Assembly (NCBI GenBank): GCA_011390885.1
Contig: JAABRO010000033.1
Location: forward strand, 79,389-143,388
Length of the DNA stretch: 64,000 bases
Reading direction: 5' to 3'
Source: Gemmatimonas sp.
GTDB lineage: Bacteria; Gemmatimonadota; Gemmatimonadetes; Gemmatimonadales; Gemmatimonadaceae
A program made the position numbers and the translations under genes. Below are positions 33,066 to 41,813 of the stretch, piece after piece. The notes beneath the pieces were generated by a model that saw only the letters and a program-made list of their open reading frames with translations, made no database searches and was not told the origin of the DNA. Position 1 is the first letter of the stretch. Every line of letters starts with the position of its first letter.

Positions 33066-33572
33066 TCAGTGCGTGCGCGCCGCTGCGGGCTCCGGCACCT
33101 GCAGCAGCTGGAACGCGAGATTCGACACCAGGCAGTACGAGGCGAACCAGTAGAGTCCCTCGCCGGCGACCGCCTGCAGGTTGTCGAGTGCATTCGCGGC
33201 GAGGAACGCGATGAAGATGCCCACCACGAACACGTCGGCCATGGACCACTTGCTGATCGAGCGCACGAAGCGGAACAGCGCGTAGCGTGACTCGGGGGCG
33301 CGTACGCCGAGCAGCACGAACAGCACGATCGCCTTGAGCACCGGCACGATGATGCTGAACAGGAGGATGAGCAGGGCGACGAACGCGTTGCCCGAGTCGA
33401 GCAGGCGCTCGACGCTCTGCACGATGGTCTGCGTTTCGCGGAAGATCTCGCGGGTCACGCCGAGCATGGAGATGTTCGCCGTGATCGTGAGCACGGGCCG
33501 TGTGAGGCCGGGCACGAGCAGCCCGAGCGAAACGATCGTGAGCAGCAGGGCGAGCAGGTTGCGGCGGGGCAT
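33066..33572 (-). CDS. Paraquat-inducible protein A-like inner-membrane protein
   Basis: 168 residues with four membrane helices. The PqiA pattern is recognisable: long first loop after LGLLVPGLTRPVLTITANI, then VALLILLFSIIVPVLKAIVLF, and FVRSISKWSMADVFVVGIFIAFLA, the WSMxDVFVVG block being typical. The MCE partner PqiB is not adjacent. Family members take part in envelope lipid transport in some species. The start was chosen at MPRRNLLAL, preceded by a CTCCTAC region. Confidence 0.8.
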   Translation of the reverse strand: MPRRNLLALLLTIVSLGLLVPGLTRPVLTITANISMLGVTREIFRETQTIVQSVERLLDSGNAFVALLILLFSIIVPVLKAIVLFVLLGVRAPESRYALFRFVRSISKWSMADVFVVGIFIAFLAANALDNLQAVAGEGLYWFASYCLVSNLAFQLLQVPEPAAARTH

Positions 33573-33644
33573 GGCAGGCGCGTAGGAGGGACGGCAGCGG
33601 AGGGGCCGACCCGAAGTGTATCGCGCCGTGACGTGGGATGACGA

Positions 33645-33650
33645 TAGCAT
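33645..33650 (+). promoter_or_regulatory. -10 box of the chromate transporter gene
   Basis: TAGCAT ends 5 bases before the ATG at 33656, a leaderless-type layout. It favours 33656 over the ATG at 33638 as the true start. Confidence 0.45.
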
Positions 33651-33655
33651 TCCGC

Positions 33656-34864
33656 ATGTCCGAGACTCCGCGTGGTCGCACGGCCGACATCTTCGAGGCG
33701 TTCCTGCGGCTCGGCTGCACCTCGTTCGGTGGCCCGGTGGCGCACCTCGAGTACCTGCGGCGGGAGTTCGTGGAGCGCCGCGGCTGGCTCGACGCCGCCC
33801 GGTTCACGCAGCTGCTGGCGATTTGCCAGGTGCTGCCGGGGCCGGCGAGTTCGCAACTGGGGTTCGGGATCGGCCTGCTGCGTGGTGGGTGGGGCGGTGC
33901 GCTGGCCGCGTTCACGGGGTTCACGCTGCCATCGGTGCTGCTGCTGCTGGCCTTTGCGTGGCTCGGTGCCGCCCTCTCCCCCTCGGCGGGCGCGGCGATC
34001 GTGCACGGTCTCAAGCTCGTGGCGGTGGCGGTGGTGGCGCACGGCGTGCTGCGCATGGCGACCACGCTGGCCCCCGACCCAGCGCGGCGCGCGATCGCCG
34101 TGCTGTCGCTCGCGGCCATGGTGCTGTTCGCATCGGCGTGGGCGCAGCTGCTCGTGATCGCGGGCGGCGCCGCGCTCGGCTGGTGGTGGTGCCGCGCCGC
34201 GTCGCTGGGCGGGAGCGCGTCGCTCGATGTGCCGTACGGCGCACGCGCCAGCGTGCGGGCGCTCGTGCTGTTCGGCGTGCTGCTTGGCGCGGCGCTGCTG
34301 TGGCCGGGCGCAGGCGCCGTGCCGACGCTGTCGGCGATGGCCGCGGCCTTCGCGCGCGCGGGGGCCCTCGTGTTCGGCGGGGGGCACGTGGTGCTGCCGC
34401 TGCTCGAGGAGTCGCTGGTGGCGACCGGCTGGCTGTCGGCCGACACGTTCCTCGCGGGCTACGGCGCCGCGCAGGCCGTGCCCGGTCCGCTCTTTTCCGT
34501 GGCCGCGTACCTTGGGGCCATGGTGCCCACTGGTGTGCCACCGCTGCTCGGGGCCGCCGTGGCGCTGTTGGCGCTCTTTGCGCCCGGCTTCCTGCTGCTG
34601 GTGGCCGTGCTGCCGGTGTGGAGCCGGCTGCGCGCCGTCCCGCACGCCGGTGCGGTCATGGCCGGCATCAACGCTTCGGTGGTGGGACTGCTTGCGGCCG
34701 CCCTGTACGACCCGATCTTCACCAGCGGTGTGCGTTCGCTGACGGACCTGGCGATCGCGCTCGCGGGGTTCGTGTTCCTGGTCGCCGCGCCTCGCGGTTC
34801 CCCGCTGTGGGTGGTGGCGTGGTGCGTGTCCGCGACGTGGCTGGTCACTTCCCTGGGAGGCTGA
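33656..34864 (+). CDS. chrA: Chromate transporter, two-domain ChrA family
   Basis: 402 residues. Two homologous membrane halves each begin with the CHR block: FLRLGCTSFGGPVAHLEYL with RRGWLDAARFTQLLAICQVLPGP, and FARAGALVFGGGHVVLPLLE with GWLSADTFLAGYGAAQAVPGP. The sequence supports a long-chain CHR transporter, which in studied cases exports chromate; sulfate or other anions cannot be excluded. The start was set at 33656 from the leaderless box; the ATG at 33638 would add six residues. A gene remnant begins two bases after its stop. Confidence 0.9.
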   Translation: MSETPRGRTADIFEAFLRLGCTSFGGPVAHLEYLRREFVERRGWLDAARFTQLLAICQVLPGPASSQLGFGIGLLRGGWGGALAAFTGFTLPSVLLLLAFAWLGAALSPSAGAAIVHGLKLVAVAVVAHGVLRMATTLAPDPARRAIAVLSLAAMVLFASAWAQLLVIAGGAALGWWWCRAASLGGSASLDVPYGARASVRALVLFGVLLGAALLWPGAGAVPTLSAMAAAFARAGALVFGGGHVVLPLLEESLVATGWLSADTFLAGYGAAQAVPGPLFSVAAYLGAMVPTGVPPLLGAAVALLALFAPGFLLLVAVLPVWSRLRAVPHAGAVMAGINASVVGLLAAALYDPIFTSGVRSLTDLAIALAGFVFLVAAPRGSPLWVVAWCVSATWLVTSLGG

Positions 34865-34866
34865 CG

Positions 34867-34991
34867 ATGGCGTCTGCCGTGTTCGCCAAGCTCAACCTCG
34901 GCACGCACCCCGACATCACGGTGCTGCACGCGCCGACGTCGTTCGCATTGGCTGGGCGTCGGACGGCGGCAAGGCGCGAAAGGCGACGTAG
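34867..34991 (+). pseudogene. Remnant of a small conserved protein gene downstream of chrA
   Basis: The ATG two bases after the chrA stop opens a natural-looking protein start (SAVFAKLNLGTHPDITVLHA), similar to the KLNLKDxxxILVLNAP starts of a family of about 145 residues. After roughly 27 codons it turns into Arg-rich nonsense. A shifted frame gives only VVRIGWASDGGKARKAT before a stop. The gene therefore looks deleted internally. The rest of the gap to 35057 holds nothing I recognise. Confidence 0.4.
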
Positions 34992-35057
34992 CCGGTCACG
35001 GCCACGCGGCCCGGCGCGCGGGCGCACCACCGACGACGGTGATGCGCCCGCTGGCAG

Positions 35058-37172
35058 CTACTGCAGCACCTTGTTGCCGAGCGTGTAGCGCGCCATCCAC
35101 TCGTACTCGCGCTGCATGCGGTCGAGCTGGTGGTAGTACTCGCTGAGGCCATGTCCCTCGCGCGGATAGAACACGAGTTCGGTGGTCTTGCCGCGGTCCT
35201 TGAGCGCGCGGTAGAACTCCATCGGCTGACCGATCGGCACGCGCTCGTCGTTCGCGCCATGCAGGATGAGCAGCGGCGTGGTGACCTTGTCGGAGTAGCT
35301 GATGGCCGAGCGCTCGAGGTAGAAGCGGATGTTCTTGTTCACGAGCGACCCGTCGTACTGCGGTCCACCGTTGAAGAACGTGCTGATGTACCCCGGGATG
35401 TCGGTGGTGCCGGCCATGGAGAGCAGCGACGGCAGGCCCGCGCCCATCATGGCGGCCTTGAAGCGCCCCGTCTGTGACACGACCCACGACGTGAGGTAGC
35501 CGCCGTAGCTCCACCCTTCGAACGCCATGCGGTCGGGGTCGGCGATGCCGCGCTTGATGACCTCGTCCACGCCGGCCATGATGTCGCGGTAGTCGCCGCC
35601 GCCCCAGTCGCCGATGTTGGCGCGCATGAACTGCGCGCCGTAGCCGGTGGAGCCGCGCGGGTTGGGATAGAGCACCGCCCAGCCGCGCGACGCCCACGTC
35701 TGGCTCGGGCCGGTGCCCCCCTTGAAGCCATTCGTGTGCGCCGCCGTCGGCCCGCCGTGCGCCGACACCACGAGCGGCACCTTCGTGCCGGCGGTGTAGC
35801 CCGCGGGGTAGAGCAGCACGCCTTCCACGCTGTTGCCGTCGCGACTCTTCCACGTGATCACCTCGCTGCGGCCGAGCGCGACCTCCGACAGCCAGCCGTT
35901 GGTGGTGGTGAGCCGCTGCGGCGCCGCGTCGAACGCACCGGCCACGTACACCTCGGCCGGCAGGTCGGGCGTGTCGAGCGTCATGGCGAGGCGCGAGCCG
36001 TCGCGGCTCATCGACACCCCCGTCACGAGCACGTTCGTCGTGCGCTGCGTGTAGGTGCGCGAGGCGACGTCGTAGGTGAACACGCTCTGGTACGTGCGGT
36101 CGGAGGCGGTGAACCAGAGCGACGCGCCGTCGGGCATCCAGCGCGGCTGGCCCACGGCCACGTCGAACGTGCGCTGCGCGTGGTCGGTGAGCGTCCGCGT
36201 GGCGAGGTCGTAGGTGACGAGGCGATCGTTGGCGAGCGTGCGCGGCATGATGCCGTCGGCGTTCGGCTTCCACTCGTGCGGGATGACCGTGAAGGCGAGC
36301 GTGCGGCCATCGGGAGAGAACTGCGGCGTGCTCTGCACGTCCGTGGTGGTGGTGATGCGCTCCACCGTGGCGGTGGCGACGTCCACCACGTACGCGTCGC
36401 GACGCTGGTCGCGGATCATGGGCGTGGGGGACGCGTCGAAGGCGAGGCGCGAGCCGTCCGGCGACCACGAGGGCGCCCCGCGCACCGTGTACTCGCCGGC
36501 GGTGAGCTTGCGCGCGGCCTTCGTGGCCACGTCGATCACCCAGAGGTGGTTGAGGCGGAAATCGTCCTCGTAGACCTTGGCGTCATCGCGCCGCCGCGTG
36601 CGCGCTTCCGCCTCACGGGCGAGCGTGTCGGGCGTGAGGTAGGCGATGTGCCGTCCGTCGGGCGACCAGGCGTAGGCGGTGACGCCGTCGCGCGCGCTCG
36701 TGAGCGCGGTGGCTTCACCGCCGTCCACCGGCAGCAGCCAGATCTGCGGGCGCGGGGCGTCGTCGCCGGTGCCGCTGCCGCGCGCGGCCACGAACGAGAT
36801 GCGTGAGCCGTCGGGCGCCCATTGCGGCTGGGACTCGCCGCGCTCGCCGGTGGTGAGCTGCCGCGCGGTGCCTCCCGCGGCCGGCACCATCCACACGTGC
36901 GCGCGGCGCTCGTGACGATCGCCGAGGGCGGTGTCCCCCTTCGCGTTGGGGTGCTCCCAGGCGGAGACGGTGTACAGGATGCGGTCGCCCGCGGGCGACA
37001 TCGACACGCCGCCCACGGCCTTGAGCCGCATGATGTCGGCGTCGGTGAAGGGGCGGGCGCCTTGCGCGGTCAGCGCGGAGGGCACGAGCGCGAGGGCGGT
37101 CAGCGCGACCGCCCGGGCGAGGACGAGGCGCGCGCCGCCTGGGCGGGCACCGCGCTGCAAGAGTCGGGGCAT
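35058..37172 (-). CDS. Secreted S9C acylaminoacyl-peptidase-like peptidase
   Basis: 704 residues. Signal peptide ends ALVPSALTAQ. Residues about 35-420 are TolB/WD40-type propeller repeats (SPAGDRILYTVS, APDGSRISFVAA, SPDGRHIAYLTP, SPDGRTLAFTVI). The hydrolase domain has HGGPTAAHTNGF as oxyanion region and the triad Ser555 (EGWSYGGY), Asp642 (HGANDERVP) and His674 (REGHGLSE). Predicted to cut peptides in the periplasm, like the DPP-IV-like gene 6 kb upstream. Divergent from the DUF4287 gene across 201 bases in which I see no clear promoter. Confidence 0.92.
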   Translation of the reverse strand: MPRLLQRGARPGGARLVLARAVALTALALVPSALTAQGARPFTDADIMRLKAVGGVSMSPAGDRILYTVSAWEHPNAKGDTALGDRHERRAHVWMVPAAGGTARQLTTGERGESQPQWAPDGSRISFVAARGSGTGDDAPRPQIWLLPVDGGEATALTSARDGVTAYAWSPDGRHIAYLTPDTLAREAEARTRRRDDAKVYEDDFRLNHLWVIDVATKAARKLTAGEYTVRGAPSWSPDGSRLAFDASPTPMIRDQRRDAYVVDVATATVERITTTTDVQSTPQFSPDGRTLAFTVIPHEWKPNADGIMPRTLANDRLVTYDLATRTLTDHAQRTFDVAVGQPRWMPDGASLWFTASDRTYQSVFTYDVASRTYTQRTTNVLVTGVSMSRDGSRLAMTLDTPDLPAEVYVAGAFDAAPQRLTTTNGWLSEVALGRSEVITWKSRDGNSVEGVLLYPAGYTAGTKVPLVVSAHGGPTAAHTNGFKGGTGPSQTWASRGWAVLYPNPRGSTGYGAQFMRANIGDWGGGDYRDIMAGVDEVIKRGIADPDRMAFEGWSYGGYLTSWVVSQTGRFKAAMMGAGLPSLLSMAGTTDIPGYISTFFNGGPQYDGSLVNKNIRFYLERSAISYSDKVTTPLLILHGANDERVPIGQPMEFYRALKDRGKTTELVFYPREGHGLSEYYHQLDRMQREYEWMARYTLGNKVLQ

Positions 37173-37373
37173 GGCAGGAACCGGGAGGGTGGGACGACAC
37201 AGGTGGGACGCCTTCGAATGTACTGCGCGCCACGGCCGCTTCGAGGCGGGCGAGGACCGTGCACCGGCGTCTGGGATGCGTTCGGGCGCGCGACGGCCCA
37301 TGTTGACGGGGGTGCGCTCGGCGGGCATGGTTTACTGATCGGTCCACTCCCCCCCACCACCCGGACCCCTCCG

Positions 37374-37943
37374 ATGACGGACCTCGACCAGGCCATCGCC
37401 ACCCAGCTGGCGAACATCGAGACGCGCAGCGGCAAGTCGCTCGCCGAGCTCGAGGCGTTCCTCAAGGCGAGCGGCCTCACGAAGCACGGTGAGCTGCGCG
37501 ACCTGCTCAAGCGCGAGCTCGGCATGGGGCACGGCGACGCGAACACGCTGGTGCACGTGCTGCTCAAGAGCCACGGCGCGGCGCAGGCGGAGGGGAAGAG
37601 CCAGGACGAGGTGCTCGACGCGATCTACACGGGCGCGAAGGCGGCGCTGCGTCCGGTGCACGACGCCGTCATGGCACTGATCGTGCCGCTGGGCGACTTC
37701 GAGGTGGCGCCCAAGAAGGGGTACCTGAGCCTGCGACGGAAGAAGCAGTTCGCCATGGTGGGACCGGCCACGAACACGAAGGTCGAGGTCGGACTCAATG
37801 CGAAGGCACTCACCGGATCCGAGCGACTGGTGACGGTGCCGGCGGGCGGCATGTGCAACTACAAAGTGCGCCTCGGTGCGGTGCACGAGGTGGACGCGGA
37901 GCTCGCGGGCTGGCTGCGCGAGGCGTTCGAGGCGGCCGGATGA
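37374..37943 (+). CDS. DUF4287 / DUF5655 protein
   Basis: 189 residues, cytosolic. The N-terminal half (TRSGKSLAELEAFLKASGL to GMGHGDANTLVHVL) is the DUF4287 helical domain. The C-terminal half (ALRPVHDAVMALIVPLGDFEVAPKKGYLSLRRKKQFAMV) is DUF5655, a fold related to predicted transport and DNA-associated proteins. Function unknown. The stop overlaps the next ATG (ATGA), so it is coupled with the DUF4159 gene. Confidence 0.8.
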   Translation: MTDLDQAIATQLANIETRSGKSLAELEAFLKASGLTKHGELRDLLKRELGMGHGDANTLVHVLLKSHGAAQAEGKSQDEVLDAIYTGAKAALRPVHDAVMALIVPLGDFEVAPKKGYLSLRRKKQFAMVGPATNTKVEVGLNAKALTGSERLVTVPAGGMCNYKVRLGAVHEVDAELAGWLREAFEAAG

Positions 37944-38701
37944 GCAGGCGTCGCATCGGTCGCTGGGTGCTGGCGCTGCTCCTGCTCGTGGCGGGCGTAG
38001 CGGGCGTGGCGGAGTCCCAGCGCCGCCGAGGCGGTCGCGGTGGCGGCGTGGCCATCGAGCCGAACGTCGAGTACGACGGTCGCTTCACCTTCGTGCGCCT
38101 GCGCTACCCCGAATACTCGGCGGCCGGCTGGGCGTTCGACTACCCGGCCATGGAGCGCAACTTCATGACCATCGTGCAGGACCTGACGACCATGCGGCCG
38201 CATGTGCGCCAGAGCAACGTGCACGCCATGGACGATCCGGCGCTCGGACACTACCCGATCGCGTACCTGTCGGAGCCCGGCTACTGGGCACCGACCGCGT
38301 CGGAAGCCGCCGGACTGCGCGCGTGGCTGCAGAAGGGCGGATTCCTGATCGTGGACGACTTTCTCTTCAACCAGTGGATGCAGTTCGAGCGGGCGATGCG
38401 GGAGGTGCTGCCGGACGCCCGGTTCATCCGGCTCACGGTCGAGCATCCCATCTTCGATTCCTTCTTCACGATCCGGACGCTGGACGAAATGCACCACCCC
38501 TCGTCGCGCGACGCGGCCGCCGAGTACTACGGGGTGTTCGAGGACAACGACCCGACGAAGCGGCTGCTGGTGATCGTGAACTACAACAACGACATCGGCG
38601 ACTACATGGAGTGGTCGGGCGAGGGGTGGTACCCGGTCAACCTCTCGAACGACGCGTACAAGTTCGCGACGAACTACCTGATCTACGGTCTCACGCGCTG
38701 A
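37940..38701 (+). CDS. Secreted DUF4159 protein
   Basis: 253 residues. Signal peptide MSRRRIGRWVLALLLLVAGVAGVAE, then a short Arg/Gly-rich stretch ([10 protein letters not shown]). The DUF4159 domain follows, with FTFVRLRYP, YLSEPGYWAPTASEAAGLRAWL, GGFLIVDDF and YYGVFEDNDPTKRLLVIVNYNNDIGDYMEW. The fold resembles class I glutamine-amidotransferase-like domains without an evident catalytic Cys. Family members occur near MoxR/von Willebrand clusters, not seen here. Confidence 0.85.
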   Translation: MSRRRIGRWVLALLLLVAGVAGVAESQRRRGGRGGGVAIEPNVEYDGRFTFVRLRYPEYSAAGWAFDYPAMERNFMTIVQDLTTMRPHVRQSNVHAMDDPALGHYPIAYLSEPGYWAPTASEAAGLRAWLQKGGFLIVDDFLFNQWMQFERAMREVLPDARFIRLTVEHPIFDSFFTIRTLDEMHHPSSRDAAAEYYGVFEDNDPTKRLLVIVNYNNDIGDYMEWSGEGWYPVNLSNDAYKFATNYLIYGLTR

Positions 38702-38776
38702 GACCGACCAGCGGAACGGTCGCCGCGGCGCCGTCCGGATCGCACCGTTCGATCTTCCCACTTCCGGAGCCGGAGC

Positions 38777-39214
38777 ATGCCCAAGGTTCGTGACATTCTC
38801 GCCCGCAAGGGTCACTCGGTCGTGTCGGTCACACCGGACATGACGGTGCGGGCTGCCGCTGCGCTCATGAACGAGAAGAGCATCGGTGGCCTGCTGGTGG
38901 TCGACGAAGCGAAGCAATTGGTCGGTGTCTTCACCGAACGTGATATTCTACGACGGGTCGTGGTCACGGGCCGCGATCCCGAGACGACGACGGTTGGCGA
39001 GGTGCAGACCACCGACGTGGTCACGTGCCACCCCGACACGAAGATCGACGAGTGCGGCGTGATCATGACGAAGCGCCGCATCCGGCACCTGCCCGTTGCC
39101 GATGAGAACACCGTCTACGGCGTCGTGACCATCGGCGACGTGCTCGCATTCCGCGTGGCGGAGCAGGAATCCACCATCGCGCACCTCAACGATTACATGT
39201 TCGGCACGCGCTGA
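38777..39214 (+). CDS. CBS-domain-pair protein
   Basis: 145 residues made only of two CBS domains (VRDILARKGHSVVSVTPDMTV to LVGVFTERDILRRVV, and VGEVQTTDVVTCHPDTKI to VYGVVTIGDVLAFRV). Such stand-alone Bateman modules bind adenine nucleotides and sense energy state. A CCGGAGCCGGAG stretch precedes the ATG. It lies 39 bases before the NagB-LmbE fusion, and a second CBS protein follows that gene, so all three may form one operon. Confidence 0.85.
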   Translation: MPKVRDILARKGHSVVSVTPDMTVRAAAALMNEKSIGGLLVVDEAKQLVGVFTERDILRRVVVTGRDPETTTVGEVQTTDVVTCHPDTKIDECGVIMTKRRIRHLPVADENTVYGVVTIGDVLAFRVAEQESTIAHLNDYMFGTR

Positions 39215-39253
39215 GTCGCGCGCGCTGCCAGGAGGCGTACCGCCCTGTCCCAC

Positions 39254-41173
39254 GTGAACTTCGCGATCGACGACGAGGCCGAGTCGGTCGGCGCGGCCAC
39301 TCCCTTCGTCACCGGGGGCAGCGACGCCACTGCGCGCGAGCGCCTGCCGGTGGTCGTGGTTCCCGATCACGACGACATCGCGCGGCTCGTGGCCGCGCGC
39401 ATTGCGACGCTGGTGCGCACGCGTGCGGCCGAGGGACGCCCGTGCGTGCTCGGCCTCGCCACCGGCTCCACGCCGATCGGCGTGTACCGGGAGCTCATCC
39501 GCATGCATCGGGAGGAGGGGTTGTCGTTCGCGCACGTGACGACGTTCAACCTCGACGAGTACTACCCGATGGTGCCGGACAACGTGCACTCCTACCACCG
39601 GTACATGTGGGAGAACTTCTTCGCGCACGTGGACATCCCGGCAACGCAGGTGCACATCCCGCGCGGTGACCTGCCGCGCGAACAGGTGGACGCGCACGTG
39701 GAGGAGTTCGAGGCCGCGATCGTGCGTGCCGGCGGCATCGACTTCCAGCTGCTCGGCATCGGCAAGACGGGACACATCGGCTTCAACGAACCGGGCAGCG
39801 GCGCGGAGAGCCGCACGCGCCTCGTGGCGCTCGACATGGTGACACGCCGCGATGCGGCCGCCGACTTCTTCGGCGAGGAGAACGTGCCGCGCGAGGCGAT
39901 CACGATGGGCGTCGCCACGATCCTCGACGCGCGCGAGATCGCCATCCTCGCCACCGGCGAGCACAAGGCGGCGATCGTGCGGCGCTCCGTCGAGGGCGAG
40001 GTCGCGGTCGACGTCGCGGCCACGTTCCTGCAGCGGCATCCGGGCACCACGTTCTACGTGGACGCGGCGGCGGCCGCCGACCTCACGCGCATCGCCACCC
40101 CCTGGCTGCTCGACGAGGTGCGCTGGACGGAGTCGCTCGCGCTGCGCGCCGTGGTATGGCTGTCGCAGGCGACGGGCAAGGCGCTGCTCAAGCTCACGGA
40201 ACGCGACTACGCCGAGCATCACCTGTCGTCGCTGCTGGCGCGCTACGGCACGGCGGGCGACGTGAACGGGCACTTCTTCAACGTGCTGGGCTCGCGCATC
40301 CGCGGCCGCTCCAAGCTGCCCGCCGGTCAGCGCATGATCTGCTTCTCGCCGCACCCCGACGACGACGTGATCTCGATGGGCGGCATCCTGCGCAAGCTGG
40401 TGCTCAACGAGAACCACATCACCGTGGCCTACATGACGAGCGGCAACATCGCCGTCTTCGACCACGACGTGCGGCGCTACGTGGACTTCCTCGCGCGGCT
40501 GGCGCGCGACCAGGAGCTCGACGTGGCGGCGATCGAGGCCATGCGCGAGCGTGTGCTGGCCTTCCTCGAGCAGAAGAAGCCCGGTGACGTGGACAGCCCC
40601 GAGGTGCAGGACATCAAGCGCGTGATCCGCGAGGCCGAGGCCATTTCGGGCATCGAGACGATCGGGCTGCCGGCGTCCGCCGGCCGCTTTCTCGACCTGC
40701 CGTTCTACCAGACGGGCAAGGTGCGCAAGGATCCGATCGGTCCCGCCGACGTGGCGATCGTGAAGCAGCTGCTCCGCGAGGAGGCGCCGCAACTCGTCTT
40801 CGTGGCGGGCGACCTCTCCGATCCGCACGGCACCCACCGCATGTGCAAGGAGGCGGTGGAGCGCGCGCTGGCCGAGCTCGCCCACGAGGACCCGTCGTTC
40901 GCGCGCCCCGAGGTGTGGCTGTATCGCGGCGCGTGGCAGGAGTGGCCCATCACCGACGCGACGTGGCTGGTGCCGATCTCGCAGGACGAGCTGCGGCTCA
41001 AGATCCAGGCGATCTTCAAGCATCAGTCGCAGAAGGACTCGGCGCCCTTCCCGGGACAGGACGATCGCGAGTTCTGGCAGCGGGTGGATGCGCGCAACAA
41101 GGAGACAGCGGCGCTGCTGGATCGACTCGGCCTGGCCGAGTACTTCGCGATGGAAGCTTACGTGGTGGCCTGA
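39254..41173 (+). CDS. nagB: Glucosamine-6-phosphate deaminase fused to LmbE/PIG-L-type deacetylase
   Basis: 639 residues, GTG start. The N-terminal half is NagB: GLATGSTPIGVYREL, FNLDEYYPM with active-site acids, GIGKTGHIGFNEPGS with the sugar-phosphate loop. From about residue 360 a PIG-L/LmbE deacetylase follows, with zinc motif PHPDDD (366-371) and the second ligand region DPHGTHRMC. The pair of activities would deacetylate and then deaminate amino sugars, releasing fructose-6-phosphate and ammonia. The same fusion is known in Bacteroidota. Flanking CBS-domain genes suggest energy-dependent control, an inference. Confidence 0.9.
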   Translation: MNFAIDDEAESVGAATPFVTGGSDATARERLPVVVVPDHDDIARLVAARIATLVRTRAAEGRPCVLGLATGSTPIGVYRELIRMHREEGLSFAHVTTFNLDEYYPMVPDNVHSYHRYMWENFFAHVDIPATQVHIPRGDLPREQVDAHVEEFEAAIVRAGGIDFQLLGIGKTGHIGFNEPGSGAESRTRLVALDMVTRRDAAADFFGEENVPREAITMGVATILDAREIAILATGEHKAAIVRRSVEGEVAVDVAATFLQRHPGTTFYVDAAAAADLTRIATPWLLDEVRWTESLALRAVVWLSQATGKALLKLTERDYAEHHLSSLLARYGTAGDVNGHFFNVLGSRIRGRSKLPAGQRMICFSPHPDDDVISMGGILRKLVLNENHITVAYMTSGNIAVFDHDVRRYVDFLARLARDQELDVAAIEAMRERVLAFLEQKKPGDVDSPEVQDIKRVIREAEAISGIETIGLPASAGRFLDLPFYQTGKVRKDPIGPADVAIVKQLLREEAPQLVFVAGDLSDPHGTHRMCKEAVERALAELAHEDPSFARPEVWLYRGAWQEWPITDATWLVPISQDELRLKIQAIFKHQSQKDSAPFPGQDDREFWQRVDARNKETAALLDRLGLAEYFAMEAYVVA

Positions 41174-41180
41174 GGGCCAC

Positions 41181-41190
41181 AGGAGGAAGG
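41181..41190 (+). promoter_or_regulatory. Strong Shine-Dalgarno of the second CBS gene
   Basis: AGGAGGAAGG ends three bases before the ATG at 41194, in the 20-base gap after the NagB-LmbE stop. This is the strongest ribosome-binding site seen in the window and supports cotranscription with reinitiation. Confidence 0.7.
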
Positions 41191-41193
41191 GTC

Positions 41194-41802
41194 ATGCTGC
41201 AGGTTCGTGATGTGATGACCCGTGACGTGATCACCGTCTCGCCGGAGCACACGCTGCGCGAGGCGATGGACATCCTCTCGCGCCACCATGTGTCGGGGGC
41301 GCCCGTGGTGCGCGGCCACGAGGTGCTGGGGGTGGTGTCGGGCACCGACCTCATGGAGTTCGCCGCCGCGCTGCCGCCGCTGGCCGAACCCGAGGTGGAG
41401 CCGCTCGACACGGAACCGGCCGACGACGCTCTGTTCGAGGGGAGCGACGACGAGACGGAGGCGCAGTCCGCCTCCTGGTTCCTGGCGCGGTGGCGTGACG
41501 AGCGTCCGGATGCGAACGAGCGCATCGTCGATGCCGGCGAAAGCACGTGGACGGCGCTCGACGAGCACACCGTGAGCGAGGTCATGACGCGCGGTGTGGT
41601 GTCGGTGCGCCCTGCGGTCTCGCTGGCCGCGGCCGCCGACCTCATGCGTCGCAAGCGCCTGCACCGCGTGCTCGTGATGGACGGGGAGCAGCTGGTGGGG
41701 ATCCTCAGCACCACCGACGTGGTCGCGGCCGTGGCCGACGGGCGCCTCACGCGCACGCGCTGGGTGTTCAGCGGCGGCGTCGAGCGCGACATGGACGACT
41801 GA
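41194..41802 (+). CDS. CBS-domain protein with acidic insert
   Basis: 202 residues. CBS1 (VRDVMTRDVITVSPEHTL to VLGVVSGTDLMEF) and CBS2 (VSEVMTRGVVSVRPAVSL to LVGILSTTDVVAAVADG) are separated by about 75 residues that are strongly acidic (EPEVEPLDTEPADDALFEG). The paired CBS domains should bind adenine nucleotides. Clear SD site and close spacing behind the NagB-LmbE gene. Confidence 0.88.
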   Translation: MLQVRDVMTRDVITVSPEHTLREAMDILSRHHVSGAPVVRGHEVLGVVSGTDLMEFAAALPPLAEPEVEPLDTEPADDALFEGSDDETEAQSASWFLARWRDERPDANERIVDAGESTWTALDEHTVSEVMTRGVVSVRPAVSLAAAADLMRRKRLHRVLVMDGEQLVGILSTTDVVAAVADGRLTRTRWVFSGGVERDMDD

Positions 41803-41813
41803 GGGACGCGCGG

